From Arcobacteraceae bacterium (GTDB lineage: Bacteria; Campylobacterota; Campylobacteria; Campylobacterales; Arcobacteraceae), in assembly GCA_028687375.1 (NCBI GenBank), contig JAQUAG010000008.1:29955-93954 (forward strand): 64,000 nucleotides of DNA, read 5' to 3'. The notes beneath the pieces are model-generated. The model was not told the origin of the DNA. It was given only the letters and a program-made list of their open reading frames with translations, and ran no database searches. The position numbers and the translations under genes were made by a program. Numbering within the stretch: position 1 is the first letter of the stretch; each line of letters starts with the position of its first letter. Shown here in pieces: positions 37,164 to 46,314 of this stretch.

Positions 37164-38129
37164 TTAGAGTTTCCCTTTGATAATATCCTCTAACTGCATA
37201 CAATTACTAAGTAGTGAAGCATTTGCATAAAAAACATCGTTTGCATCTTGTGTTACAAATACATGTTCTTTCCAATTATTTAAATCTTCAAAAATAGCCA
37301 CAAGAAAATTAACCAAATAAAATGATTCTCTTTCGCTAAACTCTTCTATGTTAATTTTCTCAATATTTGTTTTTAAAAATACTAACGATGTTGATAGTTC
37401 ATTAAAAGAGATTAATGAATTTAAAAAAGATACATATTTATCAAGTGATAAAATAATTCTATCTTTAAAAGTCTCTAAATTTAAAGGATCTAGTGAATCA
37501 ATAATCTCAAATATCAATTCATCAATCTCCTCTATATCTTCTAAAATATAACTTATATTTGGATAATCCTCCAAAAATTCTTTTGCACTAGTATTTCCAT
37601 GCGTTAAATTTACAACTGCTAATTTCTCTTGATTGTCATCAAAATCATCAGCATCATCAAAATCGAAGAAATCATCAGTTTCAACAGTTTCATCAAAATC
37701 GAAAAAATCCTCTTGCACAACAATCTCTTCTGCATGAGCTATTTTATCACTTAACAAATTAGCAAGTACAGTATAGATAATCTCTTTATCAAATGGTTTG
37801 ATAATATACGAATTAGCCCCTTTGATTTTGAAAAGTGATTTGTATTTTTCCTCTCCAAAAGAGGTTACCATACAAATATCTGGTTGTTTTAGCTCTTTGA
37901 TCTTTCGTATATTGTTAAGAAGTTTTATCCCATCATATTTTGGCATTCGAACATCAAGCATCAAAATATCATAGCTATTAAAATAGTGCATCCCAAAAGC
38001 TTCATATCCATTTTGCGCTTCATCAATTACAAATTCATTTATCCCATTTTCAACCAAAAAAGTTTTGATATGAAATTCTAATATTTTTGAGTTTGTCGCC
38101 TCATCATCCACTAATAATACTTTTAACAT
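37164..38129 (-). CDS. Response regulator with acidic linker and unknown helical output domain
   Basis: A receiver (about 1-125, D59 in ILMLDVRMP, K in YIIKPF) is followed by an unusual acidic linker with repeated DFFDF and DDFFDFDD motifs (about 138-167), then about 155 residues of predicted helices. I do not recognise the C-terminal part; it lacks DNA-binding, EAL/GGDEF and HD motifs. The 321-residue gene lies between cheB and the hybrid kinase, so the output may act by protein contact within the chemosensory array or relay. The length fits receivers with a novel helical effector. Confidence 0.85.
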   Translation of the reverse strand: MLKVLLVDDEATNSKILEFHIKTFLVENGINEFVIDEAQNGYEAFGMHYFNSYDILMLDVRMPKYDGIKLLNNIRKIKELKQPDICMVTSFGEEKYKSLFKIKGANSYIIKPFDKEIIYTVLANLLSDKIAHAEEIVVQEDFFDFDETVETDDFFDFDDADDFDDNQEKLAVVNLTHGNTSAKEFLEDYPNISYILEDIEEIDELIFEIIDSLDPLNLETFKDRIILSLDKYVSFLNSLISFNELSTSLVFLKTNIEKINIEEFSERESFYLVNFLVAIFEDLNNWKEHVFVTQDANDVFYANASLLSNCMQLEDIIKGKL

Positions 38130-38141
38130 TTTGTCTCCTTT

Positions 38142-39194
38142 TTAACTTTCCATTTTATTTAAAGTTGAAATGATCTTATCATTGATAAGTTCAAGTGGAA
38201 GCTGTATCTCAACTCCACCTATATCATTTGCTACCTTTGGCATCCCGTATACAACGCAACTTTTTTCATCTTGTCCAATGGTATGAGAACCTGCATTTCT
38301 CATCTTTAAAAGTCCTTTTGCTCCATCGCTTCCCATCCCTGTAAGGATAACTCCAATAGCATTTGCCCCTGCATATTTTGATACAGAGTTAAAAAGAACA
38401 TCAACACTCGGTCTATGACCACTTACTTTTTCTCCAGTTCCTAGTCTCACTTTATATTGACCACCCTCTCGTCGTATAACCATATGATAATCCCCTGGAG
38501 CTATCAAAACTTTCCCTTTAGTTATCACATCACCATCTTTTGCTTCAGCAACTTCAACAGTTGAGATATCATTGAGTCTATTTGCAAAAGCTTCTGTAAA
38601 ACCTGCAGGCATATGTTGTACTATAACGGTTCCTGGGATATCTCTTGGAAAAGATTTGATAAGTTCAGCTAAAGCAACGGTTCCACCTGTGCTTGCACCA
38701 ATTGCTATCATCTTATTTGTTGTGGTAGCTAGTGAATATTTTTTCTCTAAGATTTGAGTATTTGATGATTGTCGTTTTGCTATTTTTGCTCTAAGATTTG
38801 AACTTGCAACCATTTTGATTTTTGATATCAACTCTTTTTCAATCGCTTCAATTCCATCATAGATATTTTGATGAGGCTTTCCAACAACATCAACAGCTCC
38901 AGCTTCTAAAGCATCAAGTGTAACACTTGCCCCTTTTTGAGTCAGTGAAGATACCATTAAAACAGGCACAGGCATATATTGCATAATTTTTTTAAGAAAT
39001 GTTATCCCATCCATTCGTGGCATCTCAACATCCAAACAAACAACATCTGGTTTAAGAGCAACTATTTTATCTCTTGCTACATAAGCATCAGGTGCTGTCC
39101 CAATCACTTCTATTTCACTATCTTTTTGAAGTGCTCGTGTTAAAACTTCTCGTGCTGTTGCACTATCATCAACGATTAAAACTCTTATACTCAT
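38142..39194 (-). CDS. cheB: CheB, receptor methylesterase/deamidase
   Basis: CheB removes methyl groups from receptor glutamates when phosphorylated by CheA. The 350 residues contain a receiver (about 1-120, D55 in VCLDVEMPRMDG) and the methylesterase domain (about 155-345). The catalytic triad is visible as Ser in IGASTGGT, His in VQHMPAGFT, and Asp in TGMGSDGAKG. It follows cheD by 2 bp and is in an operon with cheR, completing the adaptation pair. The receptor at 19236 has a CheR/CheB tether. Confidence 0.96.
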   Translation of the reverse strand: MSIRVLIVDDSATAREVLTRALQKDSEIEVIGTAPDAYVARDKIVALKPDVVCLDVEMPRMDGITFLKKIMQYMPVPVLMVSSLTQKGASVTLDALEAGAVDVVGKPHQNIYDGIEAIEKELISKIKMVASSNLRAKIAKRQSSNTQILEKKYSLATTTNKMIAIGASTGGTVALAELIKSFPRDIPGTVIVQHMPAGFTEAFANRLNDISTVEVAEAKDGDVITKGKVLIAPGDYHMVIRREGGQYKVRLGTGEKVSGHRPSVDVLFNSVSKYAGANAIGVILTGMGSDGAKGLLKMRNAGSHTIGQDEKSCVVYGMPKVANDIGGVEIQLPLELINDKIISTLNKMES

Positions 39195-39196
39195 GC

Positions 39197-39670
39197 TTAT
39201 TGCTCCAAAGTTGTTTTTTGAGTGTAGGTCAATTGAATTTTACCACTCACCGAATCCATCACTATTTTTCTACCTCGTATTCCACCTATATCATTAGCTA
39301 CCATTTTAATATTGTATTGAGCTAAAATATCAACTGCAATTTGAAAATTTCTTTTCCCTATCATCATATTTTCATTTGTATGTCTCATATCATTTGGACT
39401 TGCTCCACCAAACACTTTTGCTATAATATTTCGTCTTTCACAACCAACAGCTTCCATTGCATCTATTAGTTTTGGGATTGCAATATTTCCATATTTTGGT
39501 GATTGTAATCCATCATTATTCCAAAGTGGTAAAAGATAGTGATTCATTCCAGAGATTCCACTTTTACTATCATATAAACAAACAGCTACACAACTTCCTA
39601 AAACAGTATGAATATAAGTAGGACGTGCTGCAACATGAAGTTGCCCTGAATGAATAAACTTTTTATCCAT
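39197..39670 (-). CDS. cheD: CheD, receptor glutamine deamidase
   Basis: CheD deamidates specific receptor glutamines and often works with CheC/CheY. Starting at the ATG that overlaps the previous stop (TGATG), the protein has 157 residues. It contains the catalytic cysteine in VLGSCVAVCLYD near residue 27, histidine in SGMNHYLLP, and the conserved GGASP and NDIGG loops. No cheC is adjacent. It is the only deamidase seen in the window and is probably coupled to the receptors in this operon. Confidence 0.95.
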   Translation of the reverse strand: MDKKFIHSGQLHVAARPTYIHTVLGSCVAVCLYDSKSGISGMNHYLLPLWNNDGLQSPKYGNIAIPKLIDAMEAVGCERRNIIAKVFGGASPNDMRHTNENMMIGKRNFQIAVDILAQYNIKMVANDIGGIRGRKIVMDSVSGKIQLTYTQKTTLEQ

Positions 39671-40548
39671 CAAAACTCATTTATCCCTTCATTATTAAAC
39701 ATAAAATCATCTCCAAAAATTGCATTTTCTTTTGATAATTTTGGTAATGTCACTTCAAAGATAGTGTATGTATCTACTTTTGAGTCAAATTTGATTGTTC
39801 CATCCATAAAATTAACTAAATCTTTCACAACACTAAGTCCCAAACCTTGCCCTCTATGCGCTCGATTCATACCACTATGTGCTTGATAAAATCGATTGAA
39901 AATTTTCTCTTTTTCTGCATCTTCAATCCCTTCACCATAATCTTTCACTAAAATCTTAAAATCATCAATCTCTTCAAAAATATTAACCTCCACTATTGAA
40001 CCTTTAGGTGAAAACTCTATTGAATTTGAAACCAAATTGATTAAAATTCTATACACTTTTTCAGTGTCAAGTGCAAAGTCATTTTCAGTTGATATTTTCA
40101 GTTTGAGCTGAGAATTTTTATTTTGAATTGGATATTTTAAATCCTCTTTAAGTTGTAAGACCATATCTTTAAAATCACTATTTTGAGACTGTAAATCAAG
40201 TGTTCCTGATTCTATTTCAGCTGCTATTATAATGTTGTTAATTTGAAAATTCAAAAGCAACGCTTCCTCTTGAATTGTTTGCCCTATAAATGCAACTTTC
40301 TCATCTTGTGTACTTGAAAGTAAACTATTTGATAACGATAACATAGAAGCCAATGGATTATTAAATTCATTTTTAATAATACTCATAAATTTACTTTTAT
40401 TCTCTTCAGCTTTTAATAGTTTTTTATTGATTTCTTCCATCTTTTTCATCATTGTATTCATATCTTTAATGGTAGCTTCTCTCTCAAGAAATCTTCTTTG
40501 TATCTCTTCAATAAGTAAACTTGAGCTTATATTTTCTAAGTTTTTCAT
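39670..40548 (-). CDS. Histidine-kinase-like protein lacking the phospho-acceptor histidine
   Basis: The 292-residue soluble protein has a coiled-coil N-terminus (about 15-55), a DHp-like helix pair (about 50-115) and an intact HATPase domain (about 155-270), with N-box NLVSNSIEFSP and G-boxes DYGEGI and GQGLGLSVV. In the H-box the sequence is MSIIKNEFNNPLASML: asparagine (N60) is where SHEIRTPL-type kinases have histidine, while the following Glu and NPL are kept. It therefore cannot autophosphorylate at the usual site. It may be a phosphatase, a scaffold or a regulator of CheA or the hybrid kinase. It lies between cheR and cheD with overlapping stop/start codons. Confidence 0.88.
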   Translation of the reverse strand: MKNLENISSSLLIEEIQRRFLEREATIKDMNTMMKKMEEINKKLLKAEENKSKFMSIIKNEFNNPLASMLSLSNSLLSSTQDEKVAFIGQTIQEEALLLNFQINNIIIAAEIESGTLDLQSQNSDFKDMVLQLKEDLKYPIQNKNSQLKLKISTENDFALDTEKVYRILINLVSNSIEFSPKGSIVEVNIFEEIDDFKILVKDYGEGIEDAEKEKIFNRFYQAHSGMNRAHRGQGLGLSVVKDLVNFMDGTIKFDSKVDTYTIFEVTLPKLSKENAIFGDDFMFNNEGINEF

Positions 40549-40567
40549 TATCAACCTTTTTTATACT

Positions 40568-41413
40568 TTATATTTTTTTATAAATCGATGGTGCTTGCAT
40601 TTTTATATCACTTTTATTCATTGTCACCAGTGATTCACTGTGTCCTATAAAAAAATGCCCATCTTTTTTTACTTTATCAACCAAATTTAAAACTACTTTG
40701 TTTTTTGTTGTCGCATCAAAATAGATCATCACATTTCTGCAAAATACCCAATTAAATGTATGCTGTTTTATAAAAGTATAAGAGCTATGCACCAAATTAA
40801 ATTTTCTAAAAGTGATCATATCTTTTACAATACTTTTGATTTTATATTCAAAATCAATACCCTCTTTATGTGGGATTTTTACTCTATCAAAATATTTTGC
40901 AATCATATTTTTAGGTAATCCCTTCACCTCCTCACTAGAATATATTCCACTTGCAGCTTTGAGTAAAATCTCTTCACTTATATCAGTCGCTAAGATTTTG
41001 ATATCCCAACTTGATGGAGATTTGAGATTATTGAGTAAAAACATCGCTATTGTATAAGGTTCTTGACCACTACTACAAGCAGCGCTCCACACTCTTATTT
41101 TTTTTGTTTTATCATTCAATTCAACTCTTTTGAGTTCTTTTTCAAGATATTCCCATTGACTAGGTTCTCTAAAAAAACTTGTAACATTTGTACTTATTTC
41201 ATTTGTAAGCATCAAAAGTTCTTCACCTGTATCATCATCTAAAAGATATTCATAATATTCAGTAAAAGAGTTAAATCCAAAATGACGAAGTCTTTTTGAG
41301 AGTCTTCCCCTTACAAGATTGATTTTGTGAAGAGCTAAATGAATTCCAACTTGATCATAAACAAATTTTGAGATTTTATCAAATTCTGTTTCTGTAATCT
41401 CATATGATATCAT
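40568..41413 (-). CDS. cheR: CheR, receptor methyltransferase
   Basis: CheR transfers methyl groups from S-adenosylmethionine to receptor glutamates. The 281 residues have the N-terminal helical domain (about 1-90) and the SAM-binding Rossmann domain (about 95-275), with VWSAACSSGQEPYTIAM as motif I, ILATDISEEIL, and FCRNVMIYFD. The ATG overlaps the cheA stop by one base (TAATG). The beta-subdomain that recognises pentapeptide tails in enteric CheR may lie near residues 180-210. Confidence 0.96.
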   Translation of the reverse strand: MISYEITETEFDKISKFVYDQVGIHLALHKINLVRGRLSKRLRHFGFNSFTEYYEYLLDDDTGEELLMLTNEISTNVTSFFREPSQWEYLEKELKRVELNDKTKKIRVWSAACSSGQEPYTIAMFLLNNLKSPSSWDIKILATDISEEILLKAASGIYSSEEVKGLPKNMIAKYFDRVKIPHKEGIDFEYKIKSIVKDMITFRKFNLVHSSYTFIKQHTFNWVFCRNVMIYFDATTKNKVVLNLVDKVKKDGHFFIGHSESLVTMNKSDIKMQAPSIYKKI

Positions 41414-43539
41414 TAGAAATCTTTTGCTTCAAATTCACAATCCAACCATTCTCTTACACCCTCTGTATTTAATATAAGAGCAATTTCACCACTTCCCATA
41501 ATAGCTGCACCACTAATCTCTTTGATAGAAGCTAATCTTTTACTAAGCGATTTGATAACTACTTGTTGTCTTCCAAGTAATTCATTCACTTGAAGTACAT
41601 ATCGCCCTCTTTCATGCTCAATACAAATTAATGTTGTATCCTCAACACACAATTCACTATCATCAATTCCTAAGAGTTTTCCTAATTGCAATACAGGTAA
41701 AATATCCCCTCTAAAGTTAATAAATTCCCCCTGCCCTTTTGCTTTTTGGACATCCCCTTTTTTTGCTCTAAATGATTCAACTACACTTAATGTTGGGATG
41801 ATAAAAGTTTCATCTTTTACCCTAACACTAAGTCCATCGATAATAGCTAAAGTAAGAGGTAAAATAATTCTAAATATTGAACCTTCCCCCAATATTGATT
41901 CTATCTGTAGTTTTCCTTTCATAGCTTCAATAGATTGTTTTACAGCATCCAGTCCAACACCCCTACCACTAATATCAGTAATAGTAGCAGCAGTTGAAAA
42001 TCCAGGCACAAGTAAAAAATTTAAGATTTGTTCTTTTGTGTAACTCTCTTCACTTGAAGCTATCCCTTTTTCAATCGCTTTTGCTAAAATCTTTGAAGGG
42101 TCAATCCCCTTTCCATCGTCTTTTATCTCAATAATAAAACTGCTGCCTTTATGCATAGCACTTAGATAAACTCTCCCTATTGGATCTTTTTGGGATGCAA
42201 CTCTCTCTTCTTTAGTAGATTCAATTCCATGATCTATTGAGTTTCTAATGATATGAATAAGTGGTTCACTTAAGCTATCTACCATTGTTTTATCAATCTC
42301 TGTATCTTCACCACTTAAAATAAGTTCCACCTCTTTATTTGTTTTTTTACTTACATCACGTGCTACTCTTTTCATTTTTACAAAAGTATCACGAATTGGT
42401 ATCATTCGTAAGTTCATCACTTTATTTTGAATTGATCTTGTTGTTTTATTGAGCATACTTAGGTATTGATTGATTTCAAGATTATTCAAACCTCGTATCA
42501 ACTCATTTTGATCTATAAAACTTTGTGCAATTACTAATTCTCCAATTGAATCAAACAACTCATCTAGTTTTGAAGATTCTATTCTAATAGATTTAGCTTG
42601 AGAATGAGCAACCACTTTGCCTGAAGTATTATTTGAAATTTGACTTTCATTTGGACTAACTACAACCTCTTCTTCTACAACTAACTCTTGGAATTCCTCT
42701 TTTTTGAGATCTTCAAATAAAGCATAATCAACTAAAGAAATTCCAACTTCATCATCTTCAGCTATAAATTCAAACACATCTTCAATCTCACTTAAAGCTT
42801 CACTACTGATAAGATAAATACTAATTCTTTTGATATAACTTACTTCAGTTGTGAAATTCTCTATATTTGGAAGATTGTCATCTAAATACCAATATGACTT
42901 AGCTACATCACCCAAAGTTGAGAAAAGTTTGAAAAACAAAGTATGATTATAACCTCTTAGATAGATATCATTATCAAATTCCATTACAATATTATAAATC
43001 ATTTTATCATTTTGACATTCAGATAAAATCTTTTCTTTAATCTCTTTTTCAATCTTTTCAATCTCTTGATGATTAAACTTTGCGTGATGAAAGTGATGTT
43101 TTTCCACGACATCATTCATATCATTCATAGTATCCATTACAGGTAATGGTTCAAAATTAAGAGCATCTTTTATCTGTTTAAGAATGCTTTCATAACCATT
43201 TGGATAACCATCTATCTTATTTTTATCAAATTCAAATACCTCTTTAATGATATCGTAAGCATCAAATATAAGTTGCATCACAGCAGGGGTTAGTTGATTA
43301 GATGAACCCCTATAATAATCAAGTAAATCTTCAAAATAGTGGACAAATCCACCAAGTTTGGTAAATCCAAAAGAGTTTGCATTTCCTTTTAAAGTATGCA
43401 CTCCTCTAAAGATTTCATTTATGATAGATTTATCTTCTGGTGATTCGTCCAATCTCATCAACTCTGTTTCAAGCTGTTCTATTATCTCAATAGCTTCTTC
43501 TATAAAAACATTGATGATTCTATCTTTTCCATTTGACAT
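41413..43539 (-). CDS. cheA: CheA, chemotaxis histidine kinase
   Basis: CheA phosphorylates CheY and CheB in response to receptor signals. The 708 residues hold an HPt (P1) domain with H48 in VHTLKGNANSFGF, a long middle region (about 130-310) in place of the usual P2, a P3 dimerisation part (about 315-375), a P4 ATPase domain (N-box region SLSEPLIHIIRNSIDHGIES, then KDDGKGID and GRGVGLDAVK), and a P5 CheW-like domain (about 565-700). The middle region has alpha/beta motifs and could bind CheY or another receiver. There is no fused receiver. It is cotranscribed with mcp, cheW and cheY. Confidence 0.96.
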   Translation of the reverse strand: MSNGKDRIINVFIEEAIEIIEQLETELMRLDESPEDKSIINEIFRGVHTLKGNANSFGFTKLGGFVHYFEDLLDYYRGSSNQLTPAVMQLIFDAYDIIKEVFEFDKNKIDGYPNGYESILKQIKDALNFEPLPVMDTMNDMNDVVEKHHFHHAKFNHQEIEKIEKEIKEKILSECQNDKMIYNIVMEFDNDIYLRGYNHTLFFKLFSTLGDVAKSYWYLDDNLPNIENFTTEVSYIKRISIYLISSEALSEIEDVFEFIAEDDEVGISLVDYALFEDLKKEEFQELVVEEEVVVSPNESQISNNTSGKVVAHSQAKSIRIESSKLDELFDSIGELVIAQSFIDQNELIRGLNNLEINQYLSMLNKTTRSIQNKVMNLRMIPIRDTFVKMKRVARDVSKKTNKEVELILSGEDTEIDKTMVDSLSEPLIHIIRNSIDHGIESTKEERVASQKDPIGRVYLSAMHKGSSFIIEIKDDGKGIDPSKILAKAIEKGIASSEESYTKEQILNFLLVPGFSTAATITDISGRGVGLDAVKQSIEAMKGKLQIESILGEGSIFRIILPLTLAIIDGLSVRVKDETFIIPTLSVVESFRAKKGDVQKAKGQGEFINFRGDILPVLQLGKLLGIDDSELCVEDTTLICIEHERGRYVLQVNELLGRQQVVIKSLSKRLASIKEISGAAIMGSGEIALILNTEGVREWLDCEFEAKDF

Positions 43540-43542
43540 CGC

Positions 43543-43800
43543 CTAATCCTTTTGTATAAAAGTTGTATTTCCAAAACCTTCAATATCTCTATTGTGTTCC
43601 AAAATTGGAATTGAGATATTGCTATTGGTTTTTTTAATACTTCCAAGGAGAGCAAACAAAGCAGATGACGCAATTGATTTTGGCTCGACAATCACTTCAT
43701 TAATTTGCTCTATGTTATTTTTTATATCTTCTAACATCTCCTCGATTTGTAAATTATCTAAACTAGAGTCGATAACTAGAACTCCATTTTCTAAATTCAT
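43543..43800 (-). CDS. STAS-like single-domain protein in the che operon
   Basis: The 85-residue protein has the strand-helix pattern of STAS (anti-anti-sigma) domains: NGVLVIDSSLDN, a helix, NEVIVEPKSIASSALFALLGSI, then NISIPILEHN. The Ser residues in IASSAL sit where the phosphorylatable serine of SpoIIAA-like proteins is. It starts 1 bp after the mcp stop and ends 3 bp before cheA. A similar small STAS protein between receptor and cheA is not part of the textbook che set. Whether it switches the receptor, CheA or the HATPase protein is unknown. The HATPase-like protein four genes on is a possible partner. Confidence 0.65.
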   Translation of the reverse strand: MNLENGVLVIDSSLDNLQIEEMLEDIKNNIEQINEVIVEPKSIASSALFALLGSIKKTNSNISIPILEHNRDIEGFGNTTFIQKD

Positions 43801-43801
43801 C

Positions 43802-45412
43802 TTAGAACTCTTTTATATCATCTTCATCTAAAGGCATAATCTCAGATGGTTTTTTTGCTTTCATTTGAATTGAAGCACTTCTTTTAGCAACTGTAGCTTT
43901 CCCTTTTGGTCTCATAGTTATATGATGAGTAAGCCCTGATGTATGGTTACTTCCATTTGAATTAACTTTTATTCCAAAAATTGCAGCAACTTGAGCAATT
44001 TGCTCTTTCATTTGAACAGCTTGAGCACTCATCTCTTCACTCGCTGCTGCACTCTCTTCACTATTACTTGCCATTGTTTGTGTTACTTGATCTACTTGAT
44101 TCATAGCTTCAGTTATTTGTTGTACACCTGTTGCTTGCTCTTTACTTGCAAGTGCAATTTCACCTGTGATATCACCAACTTTTTTTACTTTATCTAAGAT
44201 ATCTTCAAATGCTTTATTTGTACTTTCAGTGATATTGTTCCCTTTTCTTACTTGCTCTATTGATTGTTCAATAATCTCAGCTGTATTTTTAGCAGCTTCT
44301 GCACTTCTTTGAGCAAGATTTCTAACCTCTTCAGCAACAACTGCAAATCCAAGTCCATGTTCTCCAGCTCTTGCTGCTTCAACTGCTGCATTTAATGCAA
44401 GTAGGTTTGTTTGGAATGCAATCTCATCAATAGTTTTGATAATATTTGCAATTTTTCTACTTGAATCATTGATCTCATTCATAGATTTTGTAAGTTCTTG
44501 AATATGCTCATACCCTAGTTTTGCACTATCATTTGCATCTTTACTTAACATATCAGCTTCTCTTGCATTTTGTGAGTTTTGGTCAACTGTTGCTTTTGTT
44601 TGCGCTAAACTACTTGTAACCTCTTCAACTGAAGCTGCTTGCTCTTGTGCACCTTCTGCTAATTGTTGTGAACTATCAGAAATTTGCGTAGCTGCTGATG
44701 CCACTTGCTCAGCAGCATCATTTACACCCACTACTGAAGAGTTAATTGACAACATTATTTGTCTAATCATAATCATTGCAATCACTAATGCAAATAAAAT
44801 TCCACCAATAGAGATAGCTAAACTTTGATTTCTAAGTGCTGCATAATCTTCATTTGCTTTTTTTGAGATTGATTGTAAATTTGCTTCATTTGATTTTACC
44901 ATTTGCTCAACAATAACACTTACAGCTCTTCCAAACTCTTTACCTTTTACTGTAGAAAGTTCCTCTTTTTTTTGTTGTGCTGCAATTGCTTCAGAACCAG
45001 TTCCTAAACTTTTTACAGAAGCTGCATTTAACTCCTCCATAAATAGATCGTAATTTCTTAATCCTGCTTCCATCTCATCAAGTTTTGTTTGATTTTCACT
45101 ATCTAAAAGAGGTTTTAATGCAACTATGATTTTATTCATCTCTGCTCTACTCTCTTTTTCTTTTTCAAAATATCTAGCAACACGTTCATTTGTTTTTGAA
45201 AGAACCATATTTTTTTCATCTTTTCTACATGCTTGAGTAAATTTATCCAATTTTCCAACCATCACTAATTTCACAGCTTCTTTGTTGATTACATTATCTA
45301 ATCTATCATTTAAACTTGAAGCTCCACTAAGTCCAGTCCAAGCTATCACAACTGCAACGGTAACTAAAATACCAATTATACTCATCAATTTTTGTGTAAA
45401 TGTCATATTCAT
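43802..45412 (-). CDS. Methyl-accepting chemotaxis protein, HAMP-less, in the che operon
   Basis: The 536 residues have a membrane helix (about 8-28), a helical-bundle periplasmic domain (about 30-190), a second membrane helix (about 198-217), and a cytoplasmic signalling hairpin that begins directly, with no obvious HAMP segment. The tip reads [20 protein letters not shown]. The C-terminal tail ends in DEDDIKEF, acidic but without a clear CheR pentapeptide. The gene lies 12 bp after cheW and 1 bp before the STAS gene, so this receptor is probably the dedicated sensor of this chemosensory array. Confidence 0.93.
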   Translation of the reverse strand: MNMTFTQKLMSIIGILVTVAVVIAWTGLSGASSLNDRLDNVINKEAVKLVMVGKLDKFTQACRKDEKNMVLSKTNERVARYFEKEKESRAEMNKIIVALKPLLDSENQTKLDEMEAGLRNYDLFMEELNAASVKSLGTGSEAIAAQQKKEELSTVKGKEFGRAVSVIVEQMVKSNEANLQSISKKANEDYAALRNQSLAISIGGILFALVIAMIMIRQIMLSINSSVVGVNDAAEQVASAATQISDSSQQLAEGAQEQAASVEEVTSSLAQTKATVDQNSQNAREADMLSKDANDSAKLGYEHIQELTKSMNEINDSSRKIANIIKTIDEIAFQTNLLALNAAVEAARAGEHGLGFAVVAEEVRNLAQRSAEAAKNTAEIIEQSIEQVRKGNNITESTNKAFEDILDKVKKVGDITGEIALASKEQATGVQQITEAMNQVDQVTQTMASNSEESAAASEEMSAQAVQMKEQIAQVAAIFGIKVNSNGSNHTSGLTHHITMRPKGKATVAKRSASIQMKAKKPSEIMPLDEDDIKEF

Positions 45413-45423
45413 TTTCTTCCCTT

Positions 45424-45918
45424 TTATATAATTTGTTCATTTATAGAAGCGATAGCCTCTTTTTCATCTTCTGTAAATATCTTTTTAATATCCACTACCA
45501 TAACTACACCATTTGCCGTTTTTGCCATAGATTTTAAAAATCTTGTGTCAATTGCCGTCCCAAACTTTGGAGGATTACTCATCTCTTCGGTTGTGATATT
45601 CAAAACATCAGCTGTTCTATCAACTACAAAACCAACATAATCCTCATCAATAATACCTATAATGATAGATGTTCTTTCATTGTATTCAAGTTCATTCATC
45701 TCAAACTTTAATCTCATATCAATAATAGGAATAATTGAACCTCTTAGATTAATTACACCTTTTACAAACTTAGGCATTTTAGGTACTTGAGTAAATCTCA
45801 TCATGGCGATAATCTCTTTAACATCAAGTATCTCCATAGCATATAGTTCACTATTTACTTCAAAACTCAAATATTTTTGTGCTGCACTGACTGTTTTTTT
45901 ATTTATTACACTACTCAT
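45424..45918 (-). CDS. cheW: CheW, chemotaxis coupling protein
   Basis: CheW links receptors to CheA. The 164 residues form one CheW domain with the motifs QKYLSFEVNSELYAMEILDVKEI (a family motif at about 14-36), RGSIIPIIDMRLKF and VDRTADVLNI. The gene lies 9 bp after cheY and 11 bp before the receptor. A ribosome site AAAGGGAA precedes the ATG. Single-domain, so no CheV-type receiver is fused. Confidence 0.95.
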   Translation of the reverse strand: MSSVINKKTVSAAQKYLSFEVNSELYAMEILDVKEIIAMMRFTQVPKMPKFVKGVINLRGSIIPIIDMRLKFEMNELEYNERTSIIIGIIDEDYVGFVVDRTADVLNITTEEMSNPPKFGTAIDTRFLKSMAKTANGVVMVVDIKKIFTEDEKEAIASINEQII

Positions 45919-45927
45919 ATTTTCCCT

Positions 45928-46314
45928 TTACAGTGCTAATACTTTTGTAATAGCTCCAACAATTTTTGCTTCATTAAATGGCTTTGTTATCCATCCTGCA
46001 ATTCCAATTTCTTTCCCTTTTTGTTTCATCTCATTTGAATTTTCAGTTGTTAAAGCTATGATTGGTTTTTGTTTCAATGCACCTATTTGTTTTAGGTTAC
46101 TTGCCAAGTCAAATCCATTCATTTGTGGCATATTGATATCAGTAAACAACATATCATAAATAAGCTCACCACTTTTTGCTTTTTCTAAAAGTTCCAGAGG
46201 ATTTATAAAGCTAACAAACTCTATTTTACCCTCTGCAACAAGCGATTCAACAGCAAAATCAACAGAGGCTAAAATCGCCTTGCTATCATCTACAAACACT
46301 ACTTTTTTCGACAT
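45928..46314 (-). CDS. cheY: CheY-like response regulator, first gene of the che operon
   Basis: The 128-residue single receiver has acidic residues in FVDDSKA, D59 in LFTDINMP, T in ALTTENS, and K in WITKPF. It is the natural phospho-target of the CheA encoded four genes on. Whether it controls the flagellar motor, type IV pili or another process cannot be told from its sequence. An AAAGGAG ribosome site precedes the ATG. It opens an operon of 11 genes in one direction with gaps of at most about 20 bp. Confidence 0.92.
   Translation of the reverse strand: MSKKVVFVDDSKAILASVDFAVESLVAEGKIEFVSFINPLELLEKAKSGELIYDMLFTDINMPQMNGFDLASNLKQIGALKQKPIIALTTENSNEMKQKGKEIGIAGWITKPFNEAKIVGAITKVLAL

Noticed and set aside
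40568..43539. Reading the che operon as the flagellar cheVAW set
   Set aside because: The gene set has CheD, CheB, CheR and a single-domain CheW but no CheV, and adds STAS and relay proteins, so it is not the canonical one.
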